Origin: Megamerina dolium
Lineage: Eukaryota; Arthropoda; Insecta; Diptera; Megamerinidae
DNA: 64,000 nt
Assembly: GCA_963854835.1 (NCBI GenBank)
Contig: OY978525.1
Coordinates: forward strand, 70,085,754 to 70,149,753
Direction: 5' to 3'
Under the pieces are notes generated by a model. That model ran no database searches, had not been told where the DNA came from, and was given only the letters and a program-made list of their open reading frames with translations. Within the stretch, counting starts at the first letter, position 1. Every line of letters begins with the position of its first letter. Position numbers and translations under genes: made by a program. Of this stretch, positions 42,795 through 53,589 are shown piece by piece.

Positions 42795-44158
42795 TCAGTA
42801 CAATCTCTTAACAGTTAAGACAGTGCAAAGATACTCCAATAATTCTATCCCATCATTAAAGTACGGTGCTGGAAGGTCTGCAGAATATGCCTCTACGGCT
42901 GTTATAGCTTCTTCATTCGACGAAAAAGGCTTTCTACGAAGGAACTGTTTCAGGTTTTGGAACATGTAGTAGTCGCTAGGAGCCAAATCTGGTGAATACG
43001 GTGGATGGTCAAGCGAAAACTCTTGTGTGAGGACGAGCGTTGCCTTGATGAAAAATGATTTTTTTCTTCTTTAAAAAGGGTCTTTTTACGCGTTCAGTTT
43101 ATCCAAAACGTTACAATAGTATTCTGAGTTTATTGTTTTACCTTACTCTGCCTGCTTCTTTACTTGCTTTGGAGCTGAACCGCCAGCTTCAGTCCACTGT
43201 AATCGTCCTTGTTTCAATTTAGGATTATGGTGGTAGATCCAAGATCCGTTTTATTCTGGTTAAAATGCTCCAAATTACGCTGAAAAATTTGTTTGCAATT
43301 CAATTTTTGTTGAATTGTTAACGAATGCGGCACCAGTTTTTCAAACAGCTTTTTCAAAAATAATTTTTCATGCAAAATATGGAGTACTCGCTCATCTGAA
43401 ATGGATATGGCATCAGCTATTTCACACTAAGAATCTTCAACGCATGCGTTATTGTACGGCAGCGAGACCTGGATGATCTCAAATTCCATCACACAAAAGT
43501 TGTAAATGTTCGTAAAGAAATGTTTGCGAAATGTATGCAGTATATTCTGGCCTGGTACCATTAGCAACGAAGACTTTTGGAAAATCAATGGCGAAGAACC
43601 CATACTCCGCCAAGTAAAGCGAAGAAAATGGAAATGGTTGTGCCATACTCTGCGAAAACCATCTGGCAGCATCACGCGAATGGGTTTGGAGGGGAACCCG
43701 CAAGGGAGCAAGAAACATGGACGACTAAAGAATACATGGAGTAGATAAGTAAGAAAGAAACTTATGACTTGCAGCACCACATGAGACAATGCAAAAATAG
43801 CAGCTAAAGATAGAAATACTTGGAAATGTCTTGTAGATGCCCTATGCTCCCTAGACGAGTTTAAAGGAAATAAAAAAAAAATTTCACACATATTCGCACT
43901 TGGATTTTCTCAAACAAAAACATGTACTTTTTCAATGATTTATGGTGTCGATGCACTTTTTGGGGGTCCAGTGAGTGGTTCAACTTCAATACTTGTACAA
44001 CCACGTTTGACTTCAGCTATCCAATTTATTACTGTTGAATATGAAGGAGCAGATTCACCTAACACATTTACTACATCGGTATGGATTTCTTGCCCAAATA
44101 AACCTTTTTTAAATAAATGCTCAATAATAGCACGAATTTTCAATTTTTCCATTTTAGA
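42795..44158 (-). pseudogene. mariner transposase (DD34D type), decayed and interrupted
   Basis: The N-terminus reads MEKLKIRAIIEHLFKKGL then SAPSYSTVINWIAEVKRG (helix-turn-helix), then GPPKSASTP. After the insert: CEIADAISISDERVLHILHEKL, EYYCNVLDKLN, GNARPHT (second catalytic region, with G replacing the usual aspartate) and YSPDLAPSDYYMFQNLKQFLR (third aspartate). Several stops and shifts. It would move by cut-and-paste at TA. Dead here. Confidence 0.85.
43438..43881 (+). mobile_element. Non-LTR retrotransposon 3' fragment of another family, with TSD
   Basis: 444 bp with a short A-rich tail, flanked by ATTTCACAC (43429-43437, 43882-43890). The frame 43506-43748 translates to ISNEDFWKINGEEPILRQVKRRKW and LCHTLRKPSGSITR. 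This is the C-terminal signature of a widespread endonuclease-reverse transcriptase family (I.HTLRKP..I.R...NPQG..). It then reads AKDRNTWKCLVDALCS in a shifted frame. 5'-truncated. Confidence 0.85.
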
Positions 44159-44274
44159 AAAACCCTGCGACACATCAACTTCAAGCAGCTATTAAACAAG
44201 GAATGAGTTGTCAGATTGATTTGAAACTTGCATGTGCCAGACTGGAAACTTTTCAAGTGACCTGTAGAAATGAG

Positions 44275-45172
44275 TGAGATAGGAATGAGACTCAAAAATT
44301 TTTGAGAAGATCAAGAATCTGAGTGGCGGTTTAAATTCCAAAGCCTCATCCTGTCTTGATTAAAATGGGATCTACACAGATGTCCAGAGTGCACTGAGCT
44401 TATGGAGGGAAAACTTCTCCACGTTATGGAATGACGACGCTTCGAACAATTTCGCCAGTCACGGATAATGGTGTAGATGTTCTACCGCCCGCACACGACG
44501 AGTTCACAAATGCAAATAAACAAAATTGGCCTGCGTACAGAGTTGTTCAAGACCGGAGGCGATGAGCTGCTCACCAGCATACATCAGCTCATAAGCAGAA
44601 TATGGTCGGATGAAAGCATGCCTGATGATTGGAGGATCAGTATTCTCTGTCCCGTACATAAGAAAGGAGATCCCACAATTACCGTGGAATAAGTCTTCTT
44701 ATCATCGCATGCAAGGTCATATCGAACGTCCTGTGTAAAAAATTGAAGTCCATGCTCAACAACCTGAGTGGACTTTATCAGTGTGGCTTCAAACCTGGTA
44801 AATCTACCATCGACCAGATTTTCACACTAGGCCAAATCCTGAGGGACCTGATCCAAGAGAAGCAGATCGACACGCACAATATATTTGTTGAATAAAAAGC
44901 CGCTTTCGACAGTTCGGTAAGGGATTACCTCTACATTAGAATGTCTGAATTCGGTGTTCCTACGAAGCTCATCCGTCTTTGCAGAATGGCACTGTATAAC
45001 ACCCGTTGTTCAGTAAAAATTGGGAAGGACCTCTCCCCGGCGTTTAATACTGAACGGGGTTCTAGACAAGGTGATTCGTTATCGTGCGACTTCTTCAATC
45101 TTATTATGGAGAAAATAATACACCCTCCTGATCTACAACATAATGGCACTATGTTCAACAAAAGTATTATCC
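44275..45172 (+). mobile_element. RTE-like RT fragment, plus strand, decayed
   Basis: Matches 32145-33095 of RTE copy 2 with multiple deletions: RTELFKTGGDELLTSIHQL, then MSEFGVPTKLIRLCRMALYN with RQGDSLSCDFFNLIMEKII. Ends before the catalytic YADD box. Several frameshifts and stops. Confidence 0.85.
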
Positions 45173-45228
45173 TAACCGAACTTCTAAATAAGGAATTCGG
45201 TTCTTCTTCGAGCAAACCAGAAGGAACT

Positions 45229-46167
45229 TCAAGCTCCGTAGTTAGAACAGTGGTTATACCGTTGTATATCTCCTGTTTCTGGTGATCGCAGCTTACTGAC
45301 GTCGAGATTTCTCTGTGTGGGACTTCTCTTGTTATGTGCGACACATAAGCGTGTGCGCACCTTAGCTGCAACAAGGTAGTGATCCGAGTCGATGTTGGCA
45401 CCACGAATCGATTTCACGTCCATCACACTGGAAGCATGGCTTCCGTCAATCACCACATGATCAATTTGGTTTCTTGTACGACGATCTGGAGACAGCCATG
45501 TCGCTTTGTGGATGGCGAGATGCTGGAATCTGGTACCACCAATTACCATGTTTCGTGCTGCGGCGAAGTCGATCAGCCTCATTCCGTTATCGGAGGTGTT
45601 CTGGTGGAGGCTGAATTTTCCGACAGTTGGACCAAAGGTACCTTCCTTGCCCACCCTGGCATTAAAGTCGCTAAGCACGATTTTGATATCGTGGCGGGGG
45701 CAGCGGTCATAAGCTTCTTCGAGGCGCTGAAAGAAGCTCTCCTTGGTCACATTGTCCTTCTCATCCGTCGGAGCGTGGGCACATATAAGGCTGATGTTGA
45801 AAAATTTTGCCTTGATGTGGATTGTGGCCAGCCGTTCGTTCACAGGCGTGAACTGTGAGACAAGATATCGTAGTCTCTTGCTGACCAAAAATCCACATCC
45901 TAATTCGTGCCTTTCAGCATGGCAACTGTAGTAGATGTCACAGGACGCTCTTTTGGAGCAGCCCTGTCCTGTCCATCGCATTTCCTGGAGAGCGGTGATG
46001 TCAGCTCTGTATTTTTCGAGGACATCAACCAGCTGGATAGAGGCACCCTCCCTATAAAGGGACCGGACATTCCAGGTGCATATCCGTAAATCATTGTCCT
46101 TTTTGCGTTTGCGGGGGTCATCAACAAAAGCGGTAGTCCTTATCCGAGGCATATTTGTTTTTTTCAT
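45229..46167 (-). pseudogene. RTE-like endonuclease domain, truncated before RT
   Basis: 312-residue open frame starting MKKTNMPRIRTTAFVDDP. The AP-type endonuclease signature is complete: ICTWNVRSLYREG, LQEMRWTGQG (metal-binding E), CGFLVSKRL, the SDFNARVGKEG block (other copies GDFNARVG; here Ser replaces Gly) and IDSDHYLVAAKVR. The last about 10 residues are foreign sequence after the truncation. The domain nicks target DNA. Without RT the copy cannot move. Confidence 0.88.
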
Positions 46168-46373
46168 TGGGGGGGTTTTTTATGTGGCGGGTCCCAAACC
46201 CAACGCATAACCTCTAACCGAGGAGATTTTCGCCACTCACTTCAGCCGCCTCCCAGCGGGTGCCAGGAAGACGTTGCCCGGTGGTCGCCACATGGAGGGC
46301 CTCCATTAATAATAATGAAAGCGCCGTCACATAGTAAGCAGAGCAAGCTATATGACTACCCCTCATTAACAAA
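45262..46373 (-). mobile_element. RTE-like 5' end with endonuclease, minus strand
   Basis: Holds the 5' UTR and endonuclease of the RTE family. Nearly identical to 52230-53338. Coding stops at the truncation point 45262, where it meets unrelated sequence and then the plus-strand RTE fragment, giving a tail-less head-on pair. Confidence 0.88.
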
Positions 46374-46520
46374 TAAAGGCATCATCACATAGCGCTCAGA
46401 TCAAACTACATAACAGCCAGTTAGTTGACTTGCGATGAGTTCAACAAGGATTGCGCTAGCCCCACCCAGTTGAGGCAGTTAAACACGTTACCTTGCGAAA
46501 ACACCACCAGACCAAAATAG
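46374..46520. other. Short stretch repeating the RTE 5' UTR motif
   Basis: GCATCATCACATAGCGCTCAG (46379 onward) is a diverged copy of GCGCCGTCACATAGTAAGCAG in the adjacent RTE 5' UTR, suggesting a tandem unit. Confidence 0.4.
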
Positions 46521-48479
46521 AAAGAAAATAGACTGGTTAAATTTAAGAAATATATAAATTCCCATCTTCCTCTGAGTACTGTATTAAGAAATGGACACGA
46601 TGTAGACTCAGCACTCGAAAAATTCAACCAGTTGCTCTCATTAGCTCTCAGCTCAGCCACCTGCACAAAGGTATGCAAGCAATCAAACTATAGCCCATAC
46701 ACACCAGCCGATATTGAATTGCTAGTAAGACAGAAAAGAAGACTCCGAAGACAATGGCAAGAATTCAGATCACCGAATCTGAAAACACAGCAACAGCACT
46801 GCACTCGAAATTTAAAGCAAGCCTTAAAAAATAAAAACAACAAAGAGTTAGAAGAGCACATAGCGAAATTAACACCTGGTGAAGCGTCAGACTACTCTTT
46901 GTGGAAATCAGCAAAAAACTCAAATCGGCCAATTCTCACTGATTCCCCCATCCGTTTGAGTGACGGTAATTGGGCTAGAAGCAACTGTGAGAAGGGTTTG
47001 GCTTTTGCAAACCACCTAAAAAGTGTGTTTACACCCAATCCACCCTCTTCACAGTCCTCATTACCAAAATTAACTTCTCGTCCTTGCTCAATAACGCTCA
47101 AAATTAAAATAAAGGACATATTCAAAGCAATTTACAAAGATTTAAACCCAAAAAAATCACCTGGTCCAGATAAAATTACCGGTAAAATGATAAAAGAGCT
47201 ACCTCCGGCTTCAGTAATTCATCTCATGCACATTTTCAATGCTATCCTTCGTATTAAACACTATCCCAAATGCTGGAAAACTTCAAAAATCATTATGATA
47301 GCAAAACCAGGAAAAGACCCTCCAAAAGTTGTATCGTACAGACCTATCAGCCTCCTGCCTCTACTTTCTAAAGTATTCGAAAAGCTACTTGTCATGCATA
47401 TAACTCCATTTATTAATCTCAACCAACTGATTCCTCAACATCAGTTTGGATTTAGAAAATAGCACGGCACAATAGAACAAGTCCACCGCATTGTAACTCT
47501 AATAAGGAACACTTTTGAAGAAAAAAAGTATTGCTCAGCTGTCTTTCTTGATATCACTCAAGCTTTCGATAAAATATGGCGCGATGGCCTTATTTACAAA
47601 CTCAAACTATTACTGCCTGCAAATGTCTCCTCATTGCTTAGTAGCTACCTCACGAAAAGACAATTTCTCGTACATCACAAGGATTACACAACAAATCCAT
47701 TGGATATTCACGCTGGCGTTCCTCAAGGAAGCGTTTTGGGCCCCTTACTGTATCTCTTATACACTACAGATATGCCCAGCAATAACCATACATTTATATC
47801 GACCTTTGCAGATGATACGGCAATATTGTGCTCTCGCTCTAACCCCATAGAAGCTACTAAACTCCTGCAGACTCATATCGATTCTCTCGAAATCTGGCTA
47901 GCAAAATGGCGTATAAAAGTCAATGAATCAAAGAGCGTACATGTAACCTTCACACTAAGGCCAGATACATGTCCCCCACTTAAAATAAATGGCCAATCAG
48001 TTCCACAATGTTCCTCAACAAAGTACTAGGGTATTCACATCGACAGAAGGCTGACATGGAAAAATCACATAAAGGCAAAGAAAACTCAGATCAAGCTTAA
48101 AATGAATCAGTTATGGTGGCTGATACACAAAAGATCAAAGTTGAATCTCGAATACAAAGTGCTATTATATAAAGCAATCCTGAAGCCAATCTGGACTTAT
48201 GGTATTCAGTTTTGGGGCACCGCATCTCACTCAAATATCGAAAAATTGCAGCGAATACAATCCAAGTGTCTTCGAATTATTGTAAACGCGCCTTGGTATA
48301 TGAGGAACGTTAATATCCATCGAGATTTAAATGTACCCACAATTTCTGAGGAAGTTGCAATGTCTTGCAGAAGCTATATTCAAAAATTACACAATCATCC
48401 GAATCCCCTTGCTAGGCAATTGTTGCTGAGCATGGGGCATCGTCGATTAAAAGGAAAAGACACACTGAATATGCTGTGA
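46521..48479 (+). pseudogene. Jockey ORF2, 5'-truncated, two nonsense codons
   Basis: In frame from the end of the endonuclease through RT to the stop at 48477-48479. RT landmarks: NPKKSPGPDKITGKM, SYRPISLLPLLSKVFEK, FLDITQAFDK, GVPQGSVLGPLLYLL and FADDTAILCSR near 47805. CAG to TAG at 47461-47463 and TTG to TAG at 48028-48030 break the frame, against the intact copy at 60055. Otherwise very similar. Confidence 0.92.
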
Positions 48480-48634
48480 AATTGCTATACCTCGTGACTC
48501 AACAAATTGTGATGGAACGTTGGGAATATCACATAATTTTATTTAGTTTGTAAGATTTGATTATATATTGTTAGTTTCCAAGTAATTTTAGAAAGATCCA
48601 ATAAAAAAGCTTGTTAAAAAAAAAAAAAAAAAAA
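46521..48634 (+). mobile_element. Jockey-type non-LTR retrotransposon, 5'-truncated copy 2
   Basis: Starts within ORF2 (matching from about 60745 of the intact copy) and ends in poly-A (48616-48634). No target duplication was recognised. Confidence 0.92.
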
Positions 48635-49502
48635 TTATTGTTTATGGGAATTAGCACTTATTGCGCGATTATAATCACATGATTTTTATGAAATATTCCA
48701 CAATTGGAAACGCAACGAATCTTGGACAAACATAAACAATTAAAATTTAATGCCTTGTTTTTCTCAATAGAATGCAGAATGTAAACAAAGTGGTGACAGC
48801 TAGAGGTGGTACTTGAGACCAGAATTGCGAGAGTCTCCACGAGTTAGCAGTACCGTGTTGCCGTAGTTTGAAAATATATGTAGTAGGTTATAAGATATTT
48901 TTTTATTTCTTTAGCGTCAAATTTTGTGTCATTCCTATTTTGTTTTTTTTTATATATCTTATGTTACGGAATTAGGATACTTTTAGATAAATTTATATCG
49001 CGCAAAAATTTTAGTCAAGAAAAATAACGGGTTTCCACGGACCCGCAAGTTACGGTTTTGTGATTGGTGCGCAAGAGATTCCAAGTTGAGGTGGATTTTT
49101 TTTTTGGTATTGCGTGTGCGTGAAATATACGGCTGGCACTTTGATTTAGGCAAGTGCAGTAATACCCCAATAATCCCCCCCATTGAGTTCAATAGGTGTA
49201 GGGCATATTTAGGGAGGTCCTTATTTTTTTTTTGGTGATTGTAACTTTTTTTTATATGCGTGTTCACATTCCCCTTAATTTTTGTCTCTTGGTACGTGTT
49301 ACGATTCGTTTTTCCGTTGTTTCTTTATTTGATTTTTTTTAATTTTTATGTTTTATGTTGTCAATATATACCTAAAGACTGAATGTCTGTTTTTTTTTTG
49401 TTGAGCTATTTGAAAGCTAACTGATAACTAATAATAATAATATTAAATAATGTATATTAAAATATTAAATATTGAGTATTGAGTAAATATTGAACGTTAA
49501 CA
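48635..49502. other. Unassigned AT-rich stretch
   Basis: No gene or repeat recognised. Confidence 0.45.
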
Positions 49503-50611
49503 TTATGTGTGAAATACTACATCATTTAAAAGACCACCACGCGAATTGTTGCAAGCATCGATTCTTTTGAGGTAATTTTCGACCACTTTTTGACACATAT
49601 TGGGCGGTATCTCAGCCATAACGTGACGAATGTTGGTTTTTAGGTGCTCAAGAGTTAAAGGTTTATCTGCATAAACACGGTCTTTCGCGTAGCCCCACAA
49701 AAAAAGTCAAACGGTGTCAAATCGCATGATCTTGGTGGCCACTTGATATCGCCACGACGAGAAATTACGTGGCCAGAAAATTTCTCTTGCAATAAAGCCA
49801 TATTCGCTCGAGTTATGTGGAATGTGGCACCGTCTAGTTGAAACCACATATTCTCTAGTTAGTCGGTTATCATATGACCATAACGCTCCGAATTGACGGT
49901 GACAGTCGTTCCATCGTCGTTTTCGAAGAAGTAAGGTCCAATCACACCTCCGGACCAAAGAGCGCACCAAGCAGTGACTTTTTGTGGATGTAGTGGCCTC
50001 TCTTCAATTACTTGAGGATTCTCAGAACCTCAAATACGACAATTTTGTTTGTTAACATACCCACCGAGTGAGAAATGTGCTTCGTCGCTGAAGAAAATTT
50101 TGTTCGAAAAATCGCGGTCCACCGCCTGTTGTTCAAGCACCCATTCGACGTATCTACGACGTTGTGAATGGTCAGCTGGCTTCAGTTGTTGTGTGAGCTG
50201 GATTTTATATGGATGTAGGTGTAGATCCAAATGCAAAATACGCCATAATGTGCCGTAAGACAGTCCTAATTCCTGAGAACGACGAGGAATCGACACATTC
50301 GGGTCTTCGGCAACACTTTCACTTACAGTAGCGATATTTTCGGTGGTACGAGCGAAACGATGATGCACAGGCCTTACAATATCTGTAACCGATCCAGTCT
50401 CTTCATATTTCTTCACAATTTTGCCAATTGCTTGCGTAGTTGGACGATTATGTAAACCATAATCTCCTCTTAAAGCACGATATGTGGCTGTGGCAGAATC
50501 ACCATTTTTGTAGTAGGTTTTTACAATTTTAATGCGTTGTGTGATAGTTAAGCGATCCATTTTCGCAAATGGCAGACTTTGAACTGAAAAAGAAAGAAAT
50601 TGTTTTAACAA
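49503..50611 (-). pseudogene. IS630/Tc1/mariner-superfamily transposase, decayed
   Basis: On the minus strand MDRLTITQRIKIVKTYYKNGDS opens a helix-turn-helix region. GSVTDIVRPVHHRF, SIPRRSQELGLSYGTLWRIL and FSDEAHFSLGGYVNKQN (first catalytic D) follow. TGA replaces the next tryptophan near 50028. The sequence then runs through a short deletion near 49860 to MWFQLDGATFHITRANMALL (second D) and PPRSCDLTPFDFF (third D, about 36 residues later). A frameshift near 49702 precedes the C-terminus (WGYAKDRVYADKP..NDVVFHT). The possible start at 50611 is upstream of the likelier Met near 50560. TIRs not identified. Confidence 0.85.
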
Positions 50612-50639
50612 CTCAGTTTGACAGATGTCGAATTCTAGC

Positions 50640-50760
50640 CCTATACTTTTGAAACCGCGAAATGGATAACCCTTTATTTCGGTAATTTAAAACAATAATT
50701 CAAATTTACGCTATAACAAAAATGGCGCCCAACGTGGGGCCAAGATGAACACATTTCGAT
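50640..50760 (+). other. Orphan LTR end and tRNA-Lys type primer binding site
   Basis: TGGCGCCCAACGTGGGGC (50723-50740) is the standard insect LTR-element primer site complementary to a tRNA-Lys 3' end, and it sits a few bases after ..TATAACA, a plausible LTR terminus. No gag or second LTR is seen, so only this scar of a Gypsy/mdg1/412-like element remains. Confidence 0.65.
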
Positions 50761-50864
50761 GGTTTAAAACAATTAAATCTTTTAACAATTTTACGCATAA
50801 CAGACAGAAGTTTAGAAATCAATGGAAGATAAATAATATACATAAGTAACATTCCTAGATATTG

Positions 50865-51970
50865 AGGGCTCTTTTAACAACATCCAGATTAGGACACAAA
50901 CTGGCGCACTGACGAAATCGACAGGTATCTTGTGAACTTCATTGGACAAATGCTTGTAAGGAGGCTCGTGAATTCAACGTTATTGAGGTCGACAGTGCGC
51001 AGATACGACAGCAGGACTACCCCTCAAGACGGCACGCTTTCTCCTCTGTTGTGGTCTCTGGCAATGAATAAATTCTTGCGGAGCCTGGTGGAGAGAAGGT
51101 TTTAGGTGGTTGCCTATGCGGAAATTTCTATAGACGTATTGTCTAAATCTTTTGGTTTAGGCGTTAACGCCAATTATGTTTACTAGAAAGCACAGATTAC
51201 CTGATGTTAGACCATTGACCACATGACATTTAGTGATAAAGCCTGCTAGGTGTGACTAATCTTCGATAGGAAGCTGATTTGGAATATAAATGTAGAAGAT
51301 ATAGTTAGGAGGGCAGCTATAGCACTCTATTCGTGTAAAAAAGCGGTGGGAGCTAGACGGGGCCTAATACCTCATCCCTAATACGTAATACCTAATACAA
51401 TTTTTAACGTAAGGCATTCTAGTATGAGTACTAACTTTTGTTTTTCGGTGAATAAAAAAAAAAAAAAACCCTTCATTACAATTTTTCCTTCAAAAGAAGA
51501 CTGGGTAAGATAGATTTTACCGACGGTGTTAATATCTTTACAGATGGAACTAATTTAAATTAATAGTTGAATCCTCCACCCACTGGAGGATTCAACTATG
51601 AGGTGTTGGGCACCCAATTATCCTTTCGCTTTCCAGATCATTGTAGTGTATTCCAGGCTGAAGTTTTAGCCATAAAGGAAGCCCACGTAATTCTTAGGAA
51701 CTGCGTTCTAACAACAAATGAAATCTATATTTACTTGGATAGCCAAGCTCTTAGAACTCTCCAATCAGTAAGCCATTCATCAAAGACAGTGATCGAATAT
51801 CACGAGATACTATGTGCTCAATACTTCACCATACATCTCCTTTGGGTATCAGGGCATAGAAATATCGAGGGTACTTGCAGGACGGATGAATTAGCCAGGC
51901 ATGGTACAAAGTTACTACTTTACCCGGATATGGGTTCGGTGCGGATGCCGTTGTCAACTTGCAAATTGTT
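50865..51970 (+). pseudogene. LOA-like non-LTR retrotransposon: RT C-terminal part and RNase H, decayed
   Basis: Frames at 50870-51120 give DIEGSFNNIQ, RYDSRTTPQDGTLSPLLWSLAMNKFL and VVAYA (RT motifs A to C). 51230-51330 gives IFDRKLIWNINVEDIVRRAAIALYSCKK. 51567-51950 gives a cellular-type RNase H: FQAEVLAIKEAHVIL, IYIYLDSQALRTLQS, HLLWVSGHRNIEG, DELARHGTKL, then MPLSTCKLLI. RT plus RNase H with this wording is typical of LOA/I-group elements; the exact clade is not certain. It ends abruptly at an RTE fragment. Confidence 0.8.
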
Positions 51971-53134
51971 AATTGCACTCCTTTTCTCTCTGTACCGCTC
52001 CTTAACAGCTCGCGTTGCACCTGCACGCAGAGTTCTTCCGTAGGCGGCGTCTTTCTCTGCGGTAGTGTCGAGACACTCCTGATCATACCACTCATTCCTC
52101 AGAGGCCGGTAGTAACCGATTACCTCCTCGGCAGCAGTAGTCATGGAGTGTGATATATGTGTCCACCGTGCGCATGTATCATCAAGTGGGGGAGTATTCT
52201 GCATAAGCAGATCCGATAATCGAGTGGAAAATGCATCTCCTGTTTCTGGTGATCGCAGCTTACTGACGTCGAGATTTCTCTGTGTGGGACTTCTCTTGTT
52301 ATGTGCGACACATAAGCGTGTGCGCACCTTAGCTGCAACAAGGTAGTGATCCGAGTCGATGTTGGCACCACGAATCGATTTCACGTCCATCACACTGGAA
52401 GCATGGCTTCCGTCAATCACCACATGATCAATTTGGTTTCTTGTACGACGATCTGGAGACAGCCATGTCGCTTTGTGGATGGCGAGATGCTGGAATCTGG
52501 TACCACCAATTACCATGTTTCGTGCTGCGGCGAAGTCGATCAGCCTCATTCCGTTATCGGAGGTGTTCTGGTGGAGGCTGAATTTTCCGACAGTTGGACC
52601 AAAGGTACCTTCCTTGCCCACCCTGGCATTAAAGTCGCCAAGCACGATTTTGATATCGTGGCGGGGGCAGCGGTCATAAGCTTCTTCGAGGCGCTGAAAG
52701 AAGCTCTCCTTGGTCACATTGTCCTTCTCATCCGTCGGAGCGTGGGCACATATAAGGCTGATGTTGAAAAATTTTGCCTTGATGTGGATTGTGGCCAGCC
52801 GTTCGTTCACAGGCCTGAACTGTGAGACAAGATGTCGTAGTCTCTTCCTGACCAAAAATCTACATCCTAATTCGTGCCTTTCAGCATGGCAACTGTAGTA
52901 GATGTCACAGGACGCTCTTTTGGAGCAGCCCTGTCCTGTCCATCGCATTTCCTGGAGAGCGGTGATGTCAGCTCTGTATTTTTCGAGGACATCAACCAGC
53001 TGGATAGAGGCACCCTCCCTATAAAGGGACCGGACATTCCAGGTGCATATCCGTAAATCATTGTCCTTTTTTCGTTTGCGGAGGTCATCAACAAAAGCGG
53101 TAGTCCTTATCCGAGGCATATTTGTTTTTTTCAT
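51920..53134 (-). pseudogene. RTE-like endonuclease, longest unbroken frame of the family
   Basis: 404 residues from MKKTNMPRIRTTAF. It carries all endonuclease motifs: ICTWNVRSLYREG, LQEMRWTGQG, LICAHAPTDEKDN, LGDFNARVGKEG, RTRNQIDHVVIDG, DSDHYLVAAKVRT. It then enters the linker (TPPLDDTCARWTHISHSM, AEEVIGYYRPLRNEW). The last residues (after about 51972) belong to the neighbouring element. The frame has no stop but lacks RT, so it cannot act alone. Confidence 0.9.
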
Positions 53135-53338
53135 TGGGGGGGTTTTTTATGTGGCGGGTCCCAAACTCAACGCACAACCTCTAACCGAGGAGATTTTCGC
53201 CACTCACTTCAGCCGCCCCCCAGCGGGTGCCAGGAAGACGTTGCCCGATGGTCGCCACATGAAGGGCCCCCATTAATAATAATGAAAGCGCCGTCACATA
53301 GTAAGCAGAGCAAGCTATATGAACACCCCTGATTAACA
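51972..53338 (-). mobile_element. RTE-like 5' end with endonuclease, second minus-strand copy
   Basis: 5' UTR (53135-53338) and endonuclease almost identical to 45262-46373, but longer at the coding end. Truncated at about 51972, where the LOA-like sequence begins. Confidence 0.88.
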
Positions 53339-53589
53339 TTAACATTGATTTACCTTTAATTTATTATAATTAAGCCAATGAATGAAAACAGTATAAACCT
53401 GCAGCTTTGTTTGTTATTAATATACCGCTTTTCTTACATGCGCTTACACGAATGTCTTCACAAAAAGTATGATTTTTTTCAATTTTGATATTTATTTTGC
53501 TGAATGCTTATGAACTAAAATTATTTTAGTTGGAATATATATAAAACAATGAAATAAAGAATTTTCAATTATTACCTCCATCAATCATT

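Larger units (their letters stand above)
42760..44180 (-). mobile_element. mariner DNA transposon remnant, minus strand, split by a non-LTR fragment
   Basis: Both halves of one mariner transposase lie on the minus strand (43891-44173 and 42795-43437), separated by an insertion with 9-bp target duplication. TIRs were not identified. About 1 kb without the insert, normal for mariner coding length. Confidence 0.85.

Noticed and set aside
45379..45858. 159-aa plus-strand frame, also at 52346-52825
   Set aside because: It is the antisense shadow of the RTE endonuclease on the minus strand.
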